A program made the translations under genes and the position numbers. Shown here piece by piece: positions 32,284 to 40,949 of a DNA stretch of 50,566 bases. The stretch spans positions 1 to 50,566 of the forward strand of contig NZ_JADIJK010000034.1 in assembly GCF_017355205.1 (NCBI RefSeq), in the 5' to 3' direction. Source of the DNA: Bacillus sp. SD088 (GTDB lineage: Bacteria; Bacillota; Bacilli; Bacillales; Bacillaceae_C). Each line of letters begins with the position of its first letter. Within the stretch, counting starts at the first letter, position 1. The notes under the pieces are model-generated. The model saw only the letters and a program-made list of their open reading frames with translations. It made no database searches and was not told the origin of the DNA.

Positions 32284-33108
32284 TTATTCTTTTAATCCAG
32301 ACATAGCCACTCCTTGGACAAAGTATTTTTGTGCAAAAATATACACAATTAACAAAGGTAGCATAGAAATAACCGCACCTGCCATAACCGGACCGTAGAA
32401 GGAAATATTTTGACCTGTAAATAGCGCGAGCCCGGCTGGTAATGTCCGCATTTCTGTCGCACTTGTAAGCAGTAACGGATACAACAAATCATTCCAATTA
32501 TTCATTAGCGTAAAAATAGCAAGCGTTAACATCGCTGGCTTACAGAGCGGCAGCATAATCTTAAAAAAGATCTTAAATTCGTTTAACCCGTCAACGCGTG
32601 CTGCTTCTTCAAGGTCTTTTGGAAGCGAGACAAAGAACGATCGCATCATAAATATTCCAAAAGCACTCGTCATTCGCGGAAGTATTAAGCCTATATAAGA
32701 ATCAATCATATTTAACTGATTCACCTCAATAAATAGAGGAATCATAAAAACCTGGAATGGAATCATCATCGATAAAAGCACAAGGTAAAATAAAACTGTT
32801 CGTCCTTTAAATTGCATCCTCGCAAATGCATAGGCTGCTAATGAATCAAAGAATACTGATGTAATCACAACTCCACCCGCAAAAATAACAGTGTTTTTTA
32901 TATAATCCAGCAAAGGGATTGTAGACCAGACTTGAATATAGTTTTCAAATGTATATCTATCGGCAAACACTCTTGGTGGAAAAGAAATAATATCCTTTTC
33001 AAATTTAAAAGAAGATACTAAAAGCCAAAAAAACGGAAACATAATTAGGATTACTACAAGAAGCATGATGATTTTATAACTTATTTTTCCGATTGTAAGT
33101 TTTTTCAA
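32284..33108 (-). CDS. Sugar ABC transporter permease, MalG-type (second importer)
   Basis: A 274-residue six-helix permease with the ATPase-docking EAA loop EEAARVDGLNEFKIFFKIMLPLCKP and the C-terminus QKYFVQGVAMSGLKE. TTG start with AGGAGGG eight bases upstream. It follows the MalF-type gene by 11 bp and forms its channel partner. No ATPase gene is linked. Confidence 0.93.
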   Translation of the reverse strand: MKKLTIGKISYKIIMLLVVILIMFPFFWLLVSSFKFEKDIISFPPRVFADRYTFENYIQVWSTIPLLDYIKNTVIFAGGVVITSVFFDSLAAYAFARMQFKGRTVLFYLVLLSMMIPFQVFMIPLFIEVNQLNMIDSYIGLILPRMTSAFGIFMMRSFFVSLPKDLEEAARVDGLNEFKIFFKIMLPLCKPAMLTLAIFTLMNNWNDLLYPLLLTSATEMRTLPAGLALFTGQNISFYGPVMAGAVISMLPLLIVYIFAQKYFVQGVAMSGLKE

Positions 33109-33119
33109 CTTTATCCCTC

Positions 33120-34022
33120 CTACATCATTTGGCTTTCTTTTTTATTAAGATAGAGGTTAATCGAAATTGAGATCACTGCAATGATGATAAATAGAATTGC
33201 GGACACTGCAGATGCATATCCCAGCTCATAAGGTGCTGAAAAGCCTCTGTTATAGATATACTGAACCGCTGTCTCGGTCTTAAATTGCGGCCCCCCATTT
33301 GTCGTCACATATACCTGATCAAAAACCTGCATGGAACCAATGAAATTAGTTAAAATACAAAAACTTAAAGAAGGTATTAACTGTGGAATCGTAATTTTAA
33401 AGAATTGCTGAATTTTCGTTGCACCGTCCATTTCAGCAGATTCATAGAGCGAATTAGAAATCCCTTGAATACCTGCTAATAAAATCATCATTGTTACCCC
33501 AAAGTTTTTCCAAACAGTCAGAATTGCAACTGTCGGCATCGCCAAAGCAGGATCGCGAAAGAATTGTGGAATCGGCATGCCCAATTTTGAAAATAAATAA
33601 GGGATGGAACCGATGTTTGGATCCAATAACATGGACCAAACAATTCCAATTGAAGTAAGAGAACATACAACAGGAATAAAAAATACAGAGCGACAAAATT
33701 TATTAAACACATTATTTTTCGACAAGATCACAGCGAACACTAACCCAATAGCGATTTGGATCGGTGTTTCTAAAATAGTAAAGTAAAGCGTATGTAACAA
33801 GGAATTGATTGCCCGTTGATCGGAAAAGAATTTAATGAAATTATCTAATCCCGTAAAAGCTGTGTTGGTAAAAAATATGTTGATATCGAAGAAACCTAAA
33901 GCAAAGGTCCCAGCTAAAGGGATAAAAATAAAGGCAATTAATATAATCAAAGATGGTAATAGAAAGAGATAAGCAGCGTGATTAGGTTTATTCCAGTAAT
34001 TTCCTATACGCTTCATATACAT
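33120..34022 (-). CDS. Sugar ABC transporter permease, MalF-type (second importer)
   Basis: A 300-residue permease, six helices, EAA loop YESAEMDGATKIQQFFKITIPQLIPSL. ATG is preceded by AAGGAGGAAG. First gene of the minus-strand operon, 190 bp downstream of the LacI-type operator at 34213-34228, and therefore likely under the LacI-family regulator encoded just upstream. Confidence 0.92.
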   Translation of the reverse strand: MYMKRIGNYWNKPNHAAYLFLLPSLIILIAFIFIPLAGTFALGFFDINIFFTNTAFTGLDNFIKFFSDQRAINSLLHTLYFTILETPIQIAIGLVFAVILSKNNVFNKFCRSVFFIPVVCSLTSIGIVWSMLLDPNIGSIPYLFSKLGMPIPQFFRDPALAMPTVAILTVWKNFGVTMMILLAGIQGISNSLYESAEMDGATKIQQFFKITIPQLIPSLSFCILTNFIGSMQVFDQVYVTTNGGPQFKTETAVQYIYNRGFSAPYELGYASAVSAILFIIIAVISISINLYLNKKESQMM

Positions 34023-34212
34023 TTTGGACTTCCTCCTTTTTTTAGAAAATAAAGCTCTTGTAAAAATATTGCTGAACTTTTAATAGAAGTTTAGAATTTC
34101 TTACATATGCTTCCAAACAAAATTAGCTGTCAGGTTAAGGTGCTCATATGTGATTATTTACAACCATGCAAATATTCCCTCCATTATGCGGTTTCATAAT
34201 TAGAACTTACTA

Positions 34213-34228
34213 TTTAAATCGTTTTAAA
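34213..34228. promoter_or_regulatory. LacI-type operator before the second importer operon
   Basis: TTTAAATCGTTTTAAA, an almost perfect palindrome centred on CG, is identical to the site at 35402-35417 and differs by one base from 35349-35364. It lies in the gap between the repressor gene and the permease gene. The repetition at both promoters strongly suggests that the LacI-family repressor of 34304-35335 binds here. Confidence 0.75.
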
Positions 34229-34260
34229 AAATGGATATTAAGGATGAATGGTTATAATCA

Positions 34261-34301
34261 ATAATGTTATAAAAGTCCAAAATAGACTTTTATAACATTA
34301 T
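34261..34301 (-). terminator. Terminator of the LacI-family gene
   Basis: A perfect 17-bp stem (ATAATGTTATAAAAGTC and its complement) with a 7-nt loop begins three bases after the stop codon. The run after the stem on the minus strand is only moderately T-rich. It insulates the repressor gene from the permease operon. Confidence 0.7.
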
Positions 34302-34303
34302 CT

Positions 34304-35335
34304 TCAATTTTTCGCTCCACAAGTTTCTCTAACAACAAGTTCAGTTGGTACAATTGTCTGAACCTCATTCACTTCTTCATTTTTCAATATGTTAATAATT
34401 TTTTGTGCTGCAAGTTCACCGATTTTTCGCATTGGTTGATAGATTGTCGTTAATGAAGGGATCGTCATTGAAGCCATATCGATATCGTCACATCCAATCA
34501 CAGCAACATGTTCAGGAACATTTAATCCTGCTTTTTGTAAGGCATCCATTGCACCAATGGCCATCAAGTCATTCCCGGCAAATATAGCATCAAATTCGAC
34601 ATTGCTTTGAAGTAGTGCTTCTACCACTTCTACACCATTTTCATATACAAATTCCCTTTCAAAAACTAAAGATGGATCGAATAAAAATTTTGATTCTTCC
34701 AAGGCCTTTCGATACCCCTCTAATCGATCAACACTTACTTGGTAATCCATCGGGCCTGAGATATGGACGATCTTTTTTCTCCCAAGATTAAGCAAATGTT
34801 TTGTCGCATCATACGCCCCTCCATAATCATCTCTCTCTACTGTGACTATATTGTCATAATGCCATTTACTCAGATAGACAAGAGGGAAACCAGATCCAAT
34901 TATTTCAAAGATATTTTTATCTTCAATTGTAGATGGCCACAAAATAAAGCCATCCGCTCTTCGATTTTTTAGAATTTTACTGTATGAAGCTTTTTCATCA
35001 TCCATCTTTGGTGTTGTGGAGATCATTAAGTGGAAATCATTTTTGACAACCGTATCCATAATCCCTTCTAATAAATCAACAAAATAAGGATGTGTAAAAG
35101 CATTGTGTGTCGTATCAGGAAAAATTAGCGCAATAGTATCCGCTTTCTTTGATCGCAGACTCCTGCCGATTTCATTGGGAACATAATTTAATTTTTTTGC
35201 TACCTCTTCCACATGTTTTCTTGTTTTAATATTTACCCTCTTGTCCCCCGATAAAGCTAAAGAAACAGTGGCAGGTGAAACTCCTGAAATCTTGGCAATA
35301 TCCTTTAGGGTGACAAAATCCTTTTTATTCTTCAT
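34304..35335 (-). CDS. LacI-family transcriptional repressor
   Basis: A 343-residue LacI-type regulator: helix-turn-helix and hinge in residues about 7-60 (VTLKDIAKISGVSPATVSLALSGDKRVNIKTRKHVEEVAKKLNYVPN), then the ribose-binding-type effector domain (ALIFPDTTHNAFTHPYFVDLLEGIM, VAVIGCDDIDMASMTIPSLTTIYQP). GGAGG is placed eight bases before the ATG. Its upstream region has two copies of its presumed operator (autoregulation), and a third copy precedes the adjacent transport operon. The inducer is presumably an arabinose-containing sugar; not visible in sequence. Confidence 0.93.
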   Translation of the reverse strand: MKNKKDFVTLKDIAKISGVSPATVSLALSGDKRVNIKTRKHVEEVAKKLNYVPNEIGRSLRSKKADTIALIFPDTTHNAFTHPYFVDLLEGIMDTVVKNDFHLMISTTPKMDDEKASYSKILKNRRADGFILWPSTIEDKNIFEIIGSGFPLVYLSKWHYDNIVTVERDDYGGAYDATKHLLNLGRKKIVHISGPMDYQVSVDRLEGYRKALEESKFLFDPSLVFEREFVYENGVEVVEALLQSNVEFDAIFAGNDLMAIGAMDALQKAGLNVPEHVAVIGCDDIDMASMTIPSLTTIYQPMRKIGELAAQKIINILKNEEVNEVQTIVPTELVVRETCGAKN

Positions 35336-35348
35336 TCATACCTCCTGT

Positions 35349-35364
35349 TTTAAAACGTTTTAAA
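35349..35364. promoter_or_regulatory. LacI-type operator at the repressor gene, proximal
   Basis: TTTAAAACGTTTTAAA is a perfect 16-bp palindrome directly upstream of the ribosome binding site of the LacI-family gene. With the distal copy at 35402 it would allow autorepression through cooperative or looped binding (53 bp apart, about five helical turns). Confidence 0.75.
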
Positions 35365-35401
35365 TCCCTTTTAAAAAAATATATAGTTCATCTCTAAGAA
35401 T

Positions 35402-35417
35402 TTTAAATCGTTTTAAA
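35402..35417. promoter_or_regulatory. LacI-type operator at the repressor gene, distal
   Basis: TTTAAATCGTTTTAAA, identical to the site at 34213-34228. It lies 67 bp upstream of the repressor start and in phase with the proximal site. Confidence 0.75.
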
Positions 35418-35572
35418 TTTACATTCATCTTAAACTACTATTTATCCAATTGTCAATACATCTTTCCGAAATTCAGTCAAAGAATCCAGCAGAACATCGT
35501 ACACTTCCCTCTAAAATCTACTTTTCCTCTCTAGATAGAACTTGACAGTCTTCTATAATAGCATTAATTTAT

Positions 35573-35609
35573 AGTTATATCCTATCATTCAGGATATAAC
35601 TGGATATAT
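35573..35609. promoter_or_regulatory. Candidate operator of the GntR-type regulator
   Basis: AGTTATATCC (35573-35582) and GGATATAACT (35592-35601) form a perfect inverted repeat with a 9-nt centre, followed by a further GGATATA (35603-35609). It lies just upstream of the GntR-type gene at 35627, as expected for autoregulation. Confidence 0.5.
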
Positions 35610-35626
35610 CAGGATTTACTTGGGAG

Positions 35627-36739
35627 GTGGAGAGCGTTAAGAAGACAATACCTTTGTATCAACAGATCAAAACATACTTAGAAGAAAAAATAGAAGGTGG
35701 TGTATATGAGAGCCATGATCGCCTGCCCTCTGAGGCAGAACTAGCGAAACAATTTAAAGTAAGTAGAATTACAGCAAAAAATGCCATCAATAAACTTGTT
35801 GAAGATGAAAGGGCTTACCGAATACCTGGAAAAGGCACATTTGTGGATGAACCTTCTAAAATTGTACAAGTAATTCAAAAGAAAGAGGAGAATGGTTATG
35901 CCTATCCTCCATTTATTGGTCTAATTATGCCGGAAGTAATTGAAGAGCACTCAGCAAAAATTTTAAGTAGTATTGAGAACGCTGCCACTGATATAGGATA
36001 TGGCTTAATTCTTAGGCAGTCCAATCATCAAATTGAGGTAGAAAAAAAAGCAATTAGATCATTGTTGCAAATGGGAGTAAAAGGACTAATTGTTTTTCCA
36101 GTCGATGATCAATTATACAACGAAGAGCTCTTAAGATTGAAATTAGACCATTTTCCTCTCGTATTAATTGATCGCTACCTGAAAGGAATTAAAGCATCAG
36201 CTGTTTATTCTGATAATGTACAAGGAGCCTACCAGCTGACGAAAATGCTTCGTCCTGATCATAAACAAGTGAGTTTATTTACAGTGCCACATTTTGAAAC
36301 CACAACAATACTTGATCGGATGAAAGGATTTGAACAGGCCCTTGATGAAGTCGGTATCCCTATCAACCGCTCTAATTGGTTTACAGATATTCTTCATGAA
36401 AAGGCAGTAGACAAGGCTGTTACTCTTTTACAAACGAACCCTGATATAACCGGTATTTTTGCTATGAATGCCTTTGCAGGGAAAATTGCCTATCAAGCAG
36501 TCCAACAGCTGGATAAACAACTCCCAAGAGAATTTTCGATTGCCTCTTTTGATCAAGAAAGAGAATTGAAGAGATATCCCATTTTTACAGCTAAACAAAA
36601 CTCGACGCAAATAGGCAAAGAAGCTGTACGACTTCTGCAATCACAATTAAAAGATAAGAACAATATACAACAAATCGTCTTACCTGTAAAAATCTATTTT
36701 CAAACAAATGAAGTAAAGCTAGAAACTAGCGAGCTATAG
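35627..36739 (+). CDS. GntR-type transcriptional regulator with LacI-like effector domain
   Basis: A 370-residue regulator of the AraR-like architecture. The winged helix covers about residues 8-72 (PLYQQIKTYLEEKIEGGVYESHDRLPSEAELAKQFKVSRITAKNAINKLVEDERAYRIPGKGTF); the rest is a periplasmic-binding-type sugar domain (FIGLIMPEVIEEHSAKILSSIENAA ... REFSIASFDQERELKRYP). The start is uncertain: GTG 35627 overlaps GGGAGGTG, which would be an odd ribosome site. A binding-protein gene follows on the same strand, so this regulator likely controls it. A candidate operator lies upstream at 35573. Confidence 0.88.
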   Translation: MESVKKTIPLYQQIKTYLEEKIEGGVYESHDRLPSEAELAKQFKVSRITAKNAINKLVEDERAYRIPGKGTFVDEPSKIVQVIQKKEENGYAYPPFIGLIMPEVIEEHSAKILSSIENAATDIGYGLILRQSNHQIEVEKKAIRSLLQMGVKGLIVFPVDDQLYNEELLRLKLDHFPLVLIDRYLKGIKASAVYSDNVQGAYQLTKMLRPDHKQVSLFTVPHFETTTILDRMKGFEQALDEVGIPINRSNWFTDILHEKAVDKAVTLLQTNPDITGIFAMNAFAGKIAYQAVQQLDKQLPREFSIASFDQERELKRYPIFTAKQNSTQIGKEAVRLLQSQLKDKNNIQQIVLPVKIYFQTNEVKLETSEL

Positions 36740-36801
36740 TCTTCTACATATTTGATATCGCTCTCTAAAATTAAAACATATATACAATCGGGGGATCAAT
36801 A

Positions 36802-38124
36802 ATGGAAAAAACGATTAACAAAAAATGGAAACGGATACTTTTCTTACTTATTCTACTCTTCACTTTTCTTTTAGTAGCTTGTAATTCGGATAAATCAGCG
36901 ACCAAACCTGAAACATCCGATAAAGAAACTGGAGATGCAACAACAAAGGACGAATCAGAGCCAGTGACATTAAAGGTTCATTACGGCTGGGAAGAAGAAT
37001 TTATTGAAGATATTAAAGAACCTGTTGAGGAGAAGTTCCCTAATATTACATTAGAGTTTACCGAGGTGGATTTTGATGCAATGGACGATGATATTGCGAA
37101 AGGAAATATACCCGATATTTTTTATTTATCAGGTGGAGGACAATTGAAGGTTTTAGAAGAATATGAGTTAAGTTACGACTTAGATGAGTTAGTAGAAAAA
37201 AACAGCTTTGATTTAAATAAGATTGACAAGGCGCAAATCGATAAAGTACGGAGCTGGGGGGAAGGAAAATTATATTACTTTCCTTATGTAAAAAGATGGG
37301 ATGTCTTATATTATAATAAAGGAATCTTTGATTTATTTGGAGTTAACTATCCTCAAGATGGTATGACTTGGGATGAGATAGCGGATCTTGCTCGCAAGGT
37401 CAATGGGGAAGTCAATGGCACTAATTACCGTGGAATTGATATATCTTCAACTGGAGCTATGTTGAATCAACTTGGTGTACAACATGTAGATCCTGAAACG
37501 GATGAATCTATGTATCTGCAGGATGAACGATTTGCAAAATTCTTAAACAAAATTGAGAATATTGCGTCCATTCCTGGTGTAATTCCGGAAGATGAGGGTG
37601 ATTGGGGTAACTTTATTAACGAACAGAATGTGGCAATGGTTCCATTATTCGATGTTCATATATGGTTAAGTAATGTAGAAGCAGAAACAGGATTAGACTG
37701 GAATATGGTTTCCTATCCCGTATGGGAAGACCAACCGAAAATAGGTCCAAGTGCAAATGCTGCTGGTTTATCTATTTCAGAAACAAGTGAACATAAAGAT
37801 GCAGCTTTCCAAGTATTAGAATATCTTATGTCAGATGAGTGGCAAATGATGCGTTCTAAAAAGGGATTTGCCACTGTATTAAACAATTCGGAAGTACAAG
37901 AAGCTTTTTCATCCGAAATTGAAGGCTTAAAAGATAAAAATATGCAAGCTGTCTTTGATCTTGAAGCAGCAGAGGCACCAGAAAAAGTCTCCGCTTTCGA
38001 AGAAGATGGTGAAATATTAGATGCTATGGAGTTCATCGAAAAAGAACAAGATGTCAACACATATTTGCGAGAAACCTATGAAGAAGCAGAGGCTAAAATT
38101 AAAGAAGCTAAAGGTAGTAACTAA
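36802..38124 (+). CDS. Orphan sugar-binding lipoprotein
   Basis: A 440-residue family 1 extracellular binding protein. The lipobox is LLVAC after a positively charged N-terminus. A long Glu/Lys/Thr-rich linker precedes VTLKVHYGWEEEFIEDIKEPVEEKFPNI; later parts (LYYFPYVKRWDVLYYNKGIFDLFGV, AAFQVLEYLMSDEWQMM) are typical. It follows the GntR-type gene on the same strand. No permease genes follow: after the terminator at 38162 there is only an insertion-sequence relic. The permease pair was either lost or lies elsewhere. Confidence 0.88.
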   Translation: MEKTINKKWKRILFLLILLFTFLLVACNSDKSATKPETSDKETGDATTKDESEPVTLKVHYGWEEEFIEDIKEPVEEKFPNITLEFTEVDFDAMDDDIAKGNIPDIFYLSGGGQLKVLEEYELSYDLDELVEKNSFDLNKIDKAQIDKVRSWGEGKLYYFPYVKRWDVLYYNKGIFDLFGVNYPQDGMTWDEIADLARKVNGEVNGTNYRGIDISSTGAMLNQLGVQHVDPETDESMYLQDERFAKFLNKIENIASIPGVIPEDEGDWGNFINEQNVAMVPLFDVHIWLSNVEAETGLDWNMVSYPVWEDQPKIGPSANAAGLSISETSEHKDAAFQVLEYLMSDEWQMMRSKKGFATVLNNSEVQEAFSSEIEGLKDKNMQAVFDLEAAEAPEKVSAFEEDGEILDAMEFIEKEQDVNTYLRETYEEAEAKIKEAKGSN

Positions 38125-38134
38125 GGTAGAAGAA

Positions 38135-38450
38135 GGGGCTGTCCAATAAGTCCCTAAAATGAAGGAGGAGAAGAAAAACGTTCCCTCCTCCTTTTTTCGG
38201 ACTGTCTTGTGGCGGCCTTCGCAGAAGGCCGCCACTTTCAGGAAGTTATGGACTATTGTCAGGATACCGAACTCCACGTGAACCTTCTTGAGGCTCAGGA
38301 GTAGGAATCGACGGAAAGACAAATTGCCGTTCACAGGCTATCTCTTCCATCTCTATCGGAAAAGCCAATTGTGTGGTATACACATAAAAAATCGCTCCTT
38401 TGGATGTTGTTGTGGTAACTTCATTCTACTAAAGGAAGCGATTTTTTCTA
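38135..38450 (-). mobile_element. Decayed insertion sequence, IS1182-like transposase remnant
   Basis: On the minus strand the frame at about 38170-38334 reads LSFRRFLLLSLKKVHVEFGILTIVHNFLKVA, matching the extreme C-terminus of IS1182-type DDE transposases (RRFLLRGLxKVxxExGLLxxAHNxxK). The element edge at 38136 begins GGGGCTGTCCAATAAGT, like IS1182-type ends. Just upstream (38335-38400) a start with AAAGGAG exists but in another frame, so the catalytic core appears deleted. A perfect 11-bp hairpin (GGCGGCCTTC/GAAGGCCGCC) lies at 38210-38234. Confidence 0.5.
38162..38197 (+). terminator. Intrinsic terminator after the orphan binding protein
   Basis: AAGGAGGAG (38162-38170) pairs with CTCCTCCTT (38185-38193) and continues into a T-run (38192-38197). 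It lies 38 bp after the stop codon. Confidence 0.75.
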
Positions 38451-38458
38451 TTTTTTTT

Positions 38459-38640
38459 CGGTTGGGAAAGCTCATCGATTTCCGTTCGCCTGCTTGGCCG
38501 TTACTTGGAGTGCAGGGGCCTACTCCTGCGGGACAAGCATGGCCTTGAGATCCCGCAAGGAGCGCAGCGACTGAGGACGCTCAAGCCTTGCCCCGCGGAA
38601 AGCGTGCCCCGGAACGGAAGGCAATCGGAAACCGCACACC
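38459..38640. repeat. GC-rich dispersed intergenic repeat (family D)
   Basis: A stretch with ends GATTTCCGTTC and GGAACGGAAGGCAATC in approximate inverted arrangement, and the internal block ACTCCTGCGGGA...CCCGCGGAAAGCG. It is markedly richer in GC than its neighbours. The block CTCCTGCGGGA/CGCGGAAAGCG is a recurring intergenic motif of Bacillaceae genomes. Related CCGCGGAAAGCG-like parts are seen inside the family A elements at about 8050 and 14310. Confidence 0.6.
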
Positions 38641-38660
38641 AATTTTTACATACCTAGAAG

Positions 38661-38712
38661 AAGGGCTGTCACAGAAAAGCTCAGTTTTCACTGACTTTCT
38701 GGACAGCCCCTT
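38661..38712 (-). terminator. Terminator of pgcA
   Basis: AAGGGCTGTC (38661-38670) pairs with GACAGCCCCTT (38702-38712), one bulge, and an inner AGAAA/TTTCT extends the stem. It lies about 25 bp past the pgcA stop on the minus strand and is followed by TTCTTCT. The GGGGCTGTCCA arm also resembles the end at 38136, but the hairpin function is sufficient to explain it. Confidence 0.65.
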
Positions 38713-38736
38713 CATTTCAACTATATGACGCTTCCC

Positions 38737-40476
38737 TTATTTTAAACGTGTTTGAACCATCCCCATCACTTCTGCTTCAAATTGCTCACGTTTTTTAAGG
38801 CTCTCTTTCATTGTTTCACCTTTCACTGCAAAATAAAATTTAATTTTTGGTTCTGTCCCTGAAGGACGAAGGCAAAACCACGATCCGTCACCTAATTTAA
38901 ATTTAAGAACATTTGATTTCGGCAACTCAATTTGTGTTTTCTCTCCTGTTTGTACATTTACAGCTTCACTAATCGCATAGTCTTCCAAAACAGCTACTCG
39001 TACTCCTCTGATCGATTGTGGAGGATCCTGACGGAAAGACTCTACGATTCCAGCAATTTGTTCAGCTCCGTCTTTCCCTTTTAAAGTTAACGATTGAAGA
39101 GATTCTTGGTAAAACCCATATTTTTCGAAAATTTCCAGCAATCCATCATAAAGAGACTTTCCTTGCAGTTTATAATATGCAGCAATTTCTGCAACAAAAA
39201 CTGCAGCTTGTACAGCATCTTTATCACGAACGAAATCGCCAATTAAATAACCGTAGCTTTCCTCATATCCAAATAGAAATTGATGTTCATTTGTTTCCTC
39301 AAACTCCTTTATTTTCTCGCCAATAAATTTGAAGCCAGTTAAAGTGTCAAGGGTCGAAATTCCATAGCTTTCCGCTATTGTTTTGCCAATTTCCGATGTC
39401 ACAATAGTTTTAACGATTGCACCATTTTTAGGCAAGCAACCAGTTTGTTGTTTTTGTGTCAAAATATAATCAGTCATTAAGGCTCCAACCTGATTGCCTG
39501 TTAAAACGATAAAATCTCCTTGATCATTTTTCACAGAAACTCCAAGACGATCGGCATCAGGATCAGTGCCTAGCAAAATATCCGCATCTATTTTCTCCCC
39601 GTATTGAATTGCCAGTTCGAAGGCGGCATGTTCCTCAGGATTAGGAGAGGCAACCGTTGAAAAATTCGGATCTGGTAATTCCTGCTCCTTCACAATCGTT
39701 ACATTTTCAAATCCAAATTCCTTTAATCCTTCACGTACGGGTAAATTTGCGGTCCCATGAAGTGGCGTAAACACGATCTTCAAATCTTTTCCAGCTTTTT
39801 GCACGGCTTCTTCATTTAAATGAATGGATTTCAAAGATCTTTGATAAGCCTGATCTACCTTTTCCCCAATAAAAGTGAGGTATCCCTGCTCTTGCAGTTG
39901 TTTTTCATCAGCCACCTCAATATTTAATTCATCCCCTGCTTGGTTCACATAATGAGTAAGCTCATCAGCAGGCTTGGGTGGGAGCTGTCCGCCATCTTCT
40001 CCATACGCTTTGAGACCATTGTATTCAGGAGGATTATGACTAGCCGTAATCATTACGCCAGCAAAGGCATGTAAATAACGAACAGCAAACGACAATAGGG
40101 GTGTCGGCCGTAAACTCTCAAAAACATATGCCTGAATTTTATGATTCCCAACTGTCTTCGCTACTTCCAAAGCAAATTCCGGGGACATATGGCGACAATC
40201 ATAAGCAATGACCACCCCACGACTTTTCGGTTCTTCTCCCTGGTCTTCTATGTATCTCGCTAGTCCTTCTGCCGCTTTTCGTACAGTATATATATTCAGT
40301 CGATTTGTTCCAGGTCCAAGCTCTCCACGCATTCCACCTGTACCGAACTCTAACTCCTTATAAAAACTATCCTCTATTAGCTTCTCATCCTGCTCAATCT
40401 GTCTCAACTGTTCCTCAAGCTGACGATCAAGCCCTGAATGCTCTTTCCATTGAGAATACTTCTCTCTCCAACTCAT
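38737..40476 (-). CDS. pgcA: Phosphoglucomutase (alpha-D-phosphohexomutase family)
   Basis: A 579-residue mutase interconverting glucose-1-phosphate and glucose-6-phosphate. Catalytic Ser146 in [11 protein letters not shown], metal loop DPDADRLG, sugar-specificity loop [12 protein letters not shown] and phosphate loop [13 protein letters not shown] are all present; length matches Bacillus PgcA. I choose ATG 40476 (GGAGGT six bases upstream); the open frame to 40545 only adds residues encoded by a dispersed repeat. It is monocistronic with its own terminator. Needed for UDP-glucose, lipoteichoic acid and capsule precursors. Confidence 0.95.
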   Translation of the reverse strand: MSWREKYSQWKEHSGLDRQLEEQLRQIEQDEKLIEDSFYKELEFGTGGMRGELGPGTNRLNIYTVRKAAEGLARYIEDQGEEPKSRGVVIAYDCRHMSPEFALEVAKTVGNHKIQAYVFESLRPTPLLSFAVRYLHAFAGVMITASHNPPEYNGLKAYGEDGGQLPPKPADELTHYVNQAGDELNIEVADEKQLQEQGYLTFIGEKVDQAYQRSLKSIHLNEEAVQKAGKDLKIVFTPLHGTANLPVREGLKEFGFENVTIVKEQELPDPNFSTVASPNPEEHAAFELAIQYGEKIDADILLGTDPDADRLGVSVKNDQGDFIVLTGNQVGALMTDYILTQKQQTGCLPKNGAIVKTIVTSEIGKTIAESYGISTLDTLTGFKFIGEKIKEFEETNEHQFLFGYEESYGYLIGDFVRDKDAVQAAVFVAEIAAYYKLQGKSLYDGLLEIFEKYGFYQESLQSLTLKGKDGAEQIAGIVESFRQDPPQSIRGVRVAVLEDYAISEAVNVQTGEKTQIELPKSNVLKFKLGDGSWFCLRPSGTEPKIKFYFAVKGETMKESLKKREQFEAEVMGMVQTRLK

Positions 40477-40510
40477 TTCCATACCTCCTCTTCGGGTGCC
40501 TCCCTTTTGG

Positions 40511-40535
40511 GTGCCTGGCACGCCCCGAATTTTGT
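40511..40535. repeat. Short dispersed repeat (family E), copy 1
   Basis: GTGCCTGGCACGCCCCGAAT followed by TTTGTC. Near copies are at 43723-43746 (divergent) and, inverted, at 46055-46080. The GTGCC/GGCAC arms form a small hairpin. It overlaps the region upstream of pgcA, so a too-long pgcA start would encode it. Confidence 0.65.
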
Positions 40536-40665
40536 CAAATTTCATCGAAAAATATTATTTTATATCTCGCTATTACTTTATTAATCATACCTGTTTATGT
40601 ATTATGACTCAACTCCTTAGTCGGAATGTTTGAAAAAAAAAGGTCCAACTACAGAGGACGTTTAA

Positions 40666-40884
40666 TCACTTTAAGTCAGATAGTTTTTCTCCTGTAATAA
40701 TTTCAATTAGTAGTGCAGATTTATTTTTATCCAATTGGGCGTATTTACTTTCAGCATCGATTACAAATTCCACCTTGTCCTTATTTGGACTTATCCAAAA
40801 TTCATACAACGCTGCTTTTGCTTCAATATTTGGATTTTTATATTGAAAACTAAATTGACATCGAAGTGTTTTATGTTTTTCAAA
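40666..40884 (-). pseudogene. C-terminal relic of an unidentified gene
   Basis: A 72-codon open frame with no start codon near its beginning and a stop directly before it. It reads ...SFQYKNPNIEAKAALYEFWISPNKDKVEFVIDAES and ends EIITGEKLSDLK. The composition (Lys, Glu, hydrophobic alternation) is that of a real protein and codon use fits the genome. I do not recognise the family. It is most likely the tail of a gene whose front was deleted. Confidence 0.45.
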
Positions 40885-40949
40885 TTAAGCATACCGATAA
40901 ATTGAAATTTAATTACTTAACATTATGCTTATCTTGGGAGCGAGGTATT

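Noticed and set aside
38288-38548. 86-codon plus-strand frame after the orphan binding protein
   Set aside because: It is antisense to the transposase relic and runs into the GC-rich repeat; it is a shadow frame.
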